This document shows positions 6,250 through 9,263 of a stretch of DNA of 9,263 nucleotides, in pieces. The DNA lies in the NCBI GenBank assembly GCA_949742895.1, contig CATJRT010000124.1, positions 1 to 9,263 on the forward strand. The letters are read 5' to 3'. The stretch is from an uncultured Eubacteriales bacterium (GTDB lineage Bacteria > Bacillota_A > Clostridia > Oscillospirales > Oscillospiraceae). Each line of letters begins with the position of its first letter. The stretch's first letter is position 1. The position numbers were made by a program, and so were the translations under genes. The notes under the pieces are model-generated. The model saw only the letters and a list, made by a program, of their open reading frames with translations. It had not been told where the DNA came from and searched no databases.

Positions 6250-7026
6250 CTACTGCGAATGGACTGTCTGCAGAAATTCCAGGGTGGCGCGTTTGCTCTC
6301 GGCAAAGCCGCTGAGGATAAAGCCGTGGTCACCCTTGACCTCCACCAGCCGGCAGTTAGGATAGCCCTGCGCGGCACGGCGGGAGTAGCTGATATCCACG
6401 AGCTTGTCCTCAGTGCCGTGGACGATGAGCACGGGCTTTGAGAAGCCGCAGATCTCCCGGTAGGGGTCCAGCTCCTGGGCATCCAAGGCGTATTTCGCAC
6501 CCAGCCTGACAAACAGCGCACGGAACTGCTCCGGCACATGGGCCGGGTCGAATTTTGCGTTGATCATCTGGCCCCGGCGGGCATCGTCCGGGATACACAG
6601 CGCGGGGTAGTACATAATGAGCTGTTCGATTTCCTGTTCGCGCTCCACCGCGGCCAATGCGGCAACAAATCCGCCCTGGCTACACCCGGCCAGCGTGATG
6701 CGGTCCGGGTCTATGAAATTCAGAGTCTTGATGTAGTCCAGCACGTTGAGCAGGTCAGTCTTTTCGGTGAGCACGCTCATGCCCAGGCTGGAGCCGGTGC
6801 TCTTCCCGCTGCCGGACATACAGAAATCAAAACAAACCGCGGCATAGCCTTCCTCGGCGAAGACCATGGCGTATTTTTTTGTGTCTCTCGTGCAGCTGGC
6901 GAAGCCGTGGCTGACGATGACAGCGGGGAGTTTCCCGGACACCCGGGGCCGCAGGAGGAAGCCCCTGAGTTTGCATCCCTGGCTGTCAATCTCAAACCGG
7001 GTCTTTGTGATCGGGGAGGTGTCCAA
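6250..7026 (-). CDS. Alpha/beta hydrolase (acyl esterase-like), reverse-oriented cargo, 258 aa
   Basis: A complete alpha/beta-hydrolase: oxyanion-hole HGF (40-42), nucleophile elbow GCSQG (114-118, S116), acid D207 in HGTEDKLVD, and base H234 in GDHGF. Length and motifs fit the esterase group containing gut cinnamoyl/feruloyl esterases and related DLH-like hydrolases; the substrate cannot be read from sequence. No signal peptide is seen, so it is probably cytoplasmic. The start is TTG at 7026 (complement), since a stop lies eight codons further upstream and no ATG or GTG is in frame; the ribosome binding site is weak. It is the only gene in the window on the minus strand. It ends 3 bp from the relaxase stop, tail to tail, and separates the relaxase from the DUF3991 gene. 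This suggests insertion as cargo, perhaps giving the host a dietary-ester or detoxification activity. Base composition by eye is like its neighbours. Confidence 0.9.
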   Translation of the reverse strand: MDTSPITKTRFEIDSQGCKLRGFLLRPRVSGKLPAVIVSHGFASCTRDTKKYAMVFAEEGYAAVCFDFCMSGSGKSTGSSLGMSVLTEKTDLLNVLDYIKTLNFIDPDRITLAGCSQGGFVAALAAVEREQEIEQLIMYYPALCIPDDARRGQMINAKFDPAHVPEQFRALFVRLGAKYALDAQELDPYREICGFSKPVLIVHGTEDKLVDISYSRRAAQGYPNCRLVEVKGDHGFILSGFAESKRATLEFLQTVHSQ

Positions 7027-7072
7027 CTCATCACATCCAATCTTGAGGCGTTAAAATCATTTGCCGCATCAA

Positions 7073-7078
7073 ATTATA
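7073..7078 (-). promoter_or_regulatory. Possible -10 element (TATAAT) for the hydrolase gene
   Basis: On the minus strand a perfect TATAAT lies 46 nt upstream of the TTG start, in the A/T-rich gap between the two divergent genes. The -35 position (about 7096-7101) reads TTTCTT, a poor match, and there is no TG extension. The remaining gap 7027-7117 shows no clear plus-strand promoter for the DUF3991 gene. Confidence 0.35.
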
Positions 7079-7117
7079 CCGCATCCCATCCAAAAAAGAA
7101 ACAGTGAGGTGATAACT

Positions 7118-8035
7118 TTGCCCTACATACCATTCACAGAGGAACAAAAACGTCAAGCCAACCTGGTGGACCTGTCCGAATTTCTTCGGCGCAAAGGAGA
7201 GACGTTCATCCAGTCCGGGCGGGAACTGCGCATGGGGAGCAACCACAGCGTCACCATCCAGGGAAACGAGTGGTACGACCACGCCACTGAGAAGGGCGGC
7301 GGGCCGGTGTCCTTCCTGAAAGAGTTCTACGGGATGGACTACCAGCAGGCTGTGCTGACGCTGCTGGAATCGGACAGCGGACCGCTCCCGCAGATCCGCG
7401 CACCCAACGAGAAGGTGAAGAACCCCTTCGAGCTGCCGCAGGCCAACGGCGACAACCGCAGGATGTTCGCCTACCTGGTGAAGCACCGCTGCCTGGACCG
7501 GGATGTGGTAGCTCAATTTATCAGGCAGGGACTTCTCTACGAGGACCAGAAGTATCACAATGCAGTCTTCGTGGGACGAGACGCGGACGGCACCGCCCGT
7601 CATGCCCACAAGCGCAGCACCAACAGCTTGGGGAAGTCCTTCCGCATGACCGTGGAGGGCAGCGACTTTCGCTATGCTTTCAACTGGCCGGGGCAGAGCC
7701 GCGATCTGCTGGTGTTCGAGGCGCCAATCGACTTACTCTCCTTCATCTCCATGCACCCCGAAAACTGGGAGCGGCACAGCTACGTGGCCCTGTGCGGCAC
7801 GTCGTCCCAAGGTATGCTGGGAATGCTGGAGCGGAACCCGCAGCTCCAGGCGGTCCATCTGGCGTTGGACAACGACCAGGCGGGTCAGCAGGCCAGCCGC
7901 CGCTTGGCTGGGGTCGTGCGGGAGCAGGGACTGACGGTTGACGCACTGGTGCCCATCTTCAAGGACTGGGGCGATGATCTCTGCGCCAGTGTGGAGCAGG
8001 AGATGGCGGCAGCGCAGGAACAAAAAATGGTTTGA
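7118..8035 (+). CDS. DUF3991 and TOPRIM domain protein (primase-like), 305 aa
   Basis: The TTG at 7118 is chosen because GAGGTGA (7106-7112) stands at proper spacing and the product then begins MPYIPFTEEQK, the usual opening of this family. An in-frame GTG at 7109 lies inside the Shine-Dalgarno. Residues 35-85 (GNEWYDHATEKGGGPVSFL) resemble the CHC2 zinc-ribbon fold of DnaG primases but lack the zinc-binding cysteines. DUF3991 spans about residues 113-185. The TOPRIM part shows LLVFEAPIDLLS (E201) and LALDNDQAG (D251, D253), the acidic metal-binding residues. TOPRIM domains act in primases and topoisomerases, so a role in priming or processing the transferred strand is likely but unproven for this family. 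It is followed after 13 nt by the coupling-protein gene, a pairing I recall from Tn1549-type elements. Confidence 0.9.
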   Translation: MPYIPFTEEQKRQANLVDLSEFLRRKGETFIQSGRELRMGSNHSVTIQGNEWYDHATEKGGGPVSFLKEFYGMDYQQAVLTLLESDSGPLPQIRAPNEKVKNPFELPQANGDNRRMFAYLVKHRCLDRDVVAQFIRQGLLYEDQKYHNAVFVGRDADGTARHAHKRSTNSLGKSFRMTVEGSDFRYAFNWPGQSRDLLVFEAPIDLLSFISMHPENWERHSYVALCGTSSQGMLGMLERNPQLQAVHLALDNDQAGQQASRRLAGVVREQGLTVDALVPIFKDWGDDLCASVEQEMAAAQEQKMV

Positions 8036-8048
8036 CGGAGGAAAAATT

Positions 8049-9263
8049 ATGCCTGAACAATTTATGCTTGTACTTTTCGCCGCTCTCGGCCTACTGGTCA
8101 TGGCGGCGATTTCTTTTGCGTCCAATCAGGGTTCGCTGGATGGCATCAAAGCCAAGCCCATGGGCGACGGTCAGCACGGCACCGCCCGCTGGGCCACGGC
8201 GAAGGAGATAGCTAAAACGTTCTCCCGAGTGCCGTTCAAACCATCGCAGTGGCGGCAGGGGAAAGAGCTACCCAAAGAACAGGGCCTGGTGTTGGGCTCC
8301 CAGGGCGAGAAGGGAAAAATCGTCGCCCTGGTAGACTCGAACGATGTCCATTGCCTCATGATCGGCGCGTCCGGCGTGGGCAAGACGGCGTTCTTTCTGT
8401 ACCCAAATCTGGAGTACGCCTGCGCCAGCGGGATGAGTTTTCTAGCCCTGGATACCAAAGGGGACTTGGCGAGAAACTACGGCGCTGTCGCCCAGAAATA
8501 CTACGGCTACCAGGTGTCGGTGATCGATCTGAGAAACCCGACCAGATCCGACGGCTTCAACTTCCTGACGCTGGTGAACCACTACATGGACGAGTCCGTG
8601 AAGCGCCCCGACGATCTAGCGGTGCGGGCCAAGGCCGAAAAGTACGCAAAGATTCTCTCCAAGACCATCATCAGCCCGGAGGGCGGTTCCGACCACGGCC
8701 AAAATGCATTCTTTTACGATTCCGCCGAGGGACTGCTCACCGCTGTGATCCTACTGCTGGCGGAGTTTCTCCCGCCCAAAGAGATCGACGGCGAGAAGCG
8801 GGAGCGCCGCCACATCGTGTCCGTGTTCAAGCTGGTGCAGGACCTGCTGGAGCCGTCCAAGACCAAGGGCAAGAGTCGGTTTCAGGTGCTGATGAGCCGC
8901 CTTCCCTCCGAGCACAAGGCCAAATGGTTCGCCGGGGCGGCGCTGAATACCTCGGAGCAGGCCATGGCGTCGGTGCTGTCCACGGTGCTGTCCCGGCTGA
9001 ATGCCTTCCTGGACACGGAGCTGGAGCAGACGATCTGCTTCGACAGCACCATGGATGCTGAGAGCTTTGCCAGCCGCAAGTCCGCTATTTTCCTGATCCT
9101 CCCGGAGGAGGACCAGACCAAGAATTTTATGGCGGGATTGATGATTCAGAACCTGGCGCGGGAGCTGTTCTCCGTGGCGGACGAAAACGGCGGCAAGCTG
9201 AAGAACCGGGTGGTGCTGTTCTGCGATGAGCTGGGCACTATGCCGCCCTTCGACATCCTCCCG
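8049..9263 (+). CDS. VirD4/TraG-type IV coupling protein (CD1115-like), 3'-truncated by the window
   Basis: The ATG at 8049 has GGAGG 8 nt upstream (8037-8041) and 405 codons are visible with no stop, so the gene continues beyond the window. Residues 5-24 (FMLVLFAALGLLVMAAISFA) are a single membrane segment. HGTARWAT follows at about 43. Walker A is GASGVGKT (106-113), then a conserved LALDTKGDL, and Walker B is VVLFCDEL (388-395) near the end. DLRNPTRSDGFN and KAKWFAGAALNTSEQ are typical of the VirD4-like CD1115 group as I remember it. The protein is a hexameric inner-membrane ATPase that receives the relaxase-DNA complex and hands it to the mating channel. It follows the DUF3991/TOPRIM gene by 13 nt, probably in one transcript. 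The missing part should hold the C-terminal RecA-like motifs. Confidence 0.95.
   Translation, partial: MPEQFMLVLFAALGLLVMAAISFASNQGSLDGIKAKPMGDGQHGTARWATAKEIAKTFSRVPFKPSQWRQGKELPKEQGLVLGSQGEKGKIVALVDSNDVHCLMIGASGVGKTAFFLYPNLEYACASGMSFLALDTKGDLARNYGAVAQKYYGYQVSVIDLRNPTRSDGFNFLTLVNHYMDESVKRPDDLAVRAKAEKYAKILSKTIISPEGGSDHGQNAFFYDSAEGLLTAVILLLAEFLPPKEIDGEKRERRHIVSVFKLVQDLLEPSKTKGKSRFQVLMSRLPSEHKAKWFAGAALNTSEQAMASVLSTVLSRLNAFLDTELEQTICFDSTMDAESFASRKSAIFLILPEEDQTKNFMAGLMIQNLARELFSVADENGGKLKNRVVLFCDELGTMPPFDILP

Noticed and set aside
6538..7107. 189-codon plus-strand frame opposite the hydrolase
   Set aside because: The minus strand encodes a full alpha/beta-hydrolase triad; the plus frame has no recognisable motif.
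1..9263. CRISPR array, rRNA, IS element or integrase
   Set aside because: No regularly spaced repeats, no rRNA-like sequence, and no transposase or recombinase motifs in any supported reading frame.

Overview
The window looks like part of the conjugation region of an integrative and conjugative element (or a related conjugative replicon) from a GC-rich gut Clostridium relative. Oscillospiraceae is my best guess. The evidence is the gene set: a CD1108-like M23 peptidase, a MobP-type relaxase with a small ribbon-helix-helix protein before it, a DUF3991/TOPRIM protein, and a VirD4/TraG coupling protein of the Tn1549/CD1115 type. Strong GGAGG-type ribosome binding sites and TTG starts also fit Bacillota. 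No integrase, resistance gene or element end lies in the window, so ICE versus plasmid cannot be settled here.

Region 1 (1-3863) is a tightly packed plus-strand operon. It begins with the 3' part of a cell-wall M23 peptidase gene. Four genes of unknown function follow. They appear to be built from three shared modules: A, a ribbon-helix-helix-like N-terminal piece; B, a piece of about 140 residues; and C, a C-terminal piece with a WKMD signature. The 409-aa protein is a unique N-terminus plus C, the 90-aa protein is A, the 268-aa protein is B+C, and the 227-aa protein is A+B. This modular paralogy is the most unusual protein-level signal in the window.

Region 2 (3864-4270) is about 400 bp without a credible gene. 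It holds at least five inverted repeats and three copies of GGGGGTCA, and is the leading candidate for the origin of transfer and/or the control region of the mobilisation genes.

Region 3 (4271-6246) encodes the relaxosome: a ribbon-helix-helix accessory protein, a short gap with a hairpin, and the relaxase. The relaxase reading frame has no ATG, GTG or TTG where its N-terminus should begin. An ACG codon sits at the right distance from a perfect Shine-Dalgarno.

Region 4 (6250-7026, minus strand) is an alpha/beta hydrolase gene wedged in reverse orientation between the relaxase and the next transfer gene. It looks like cargo.

Region 5 (7118-9263) resumes the transfer operon with the DUF3991/TOPRIM protein and the VirD4-like ATPase, which runs off the end of the window. 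Together the accessory protein and relaxase would nick and carry the DNA, the coupling protein would deliver it to the mating channel, and the M23 enzyme would open peptidoglycan for that channel.
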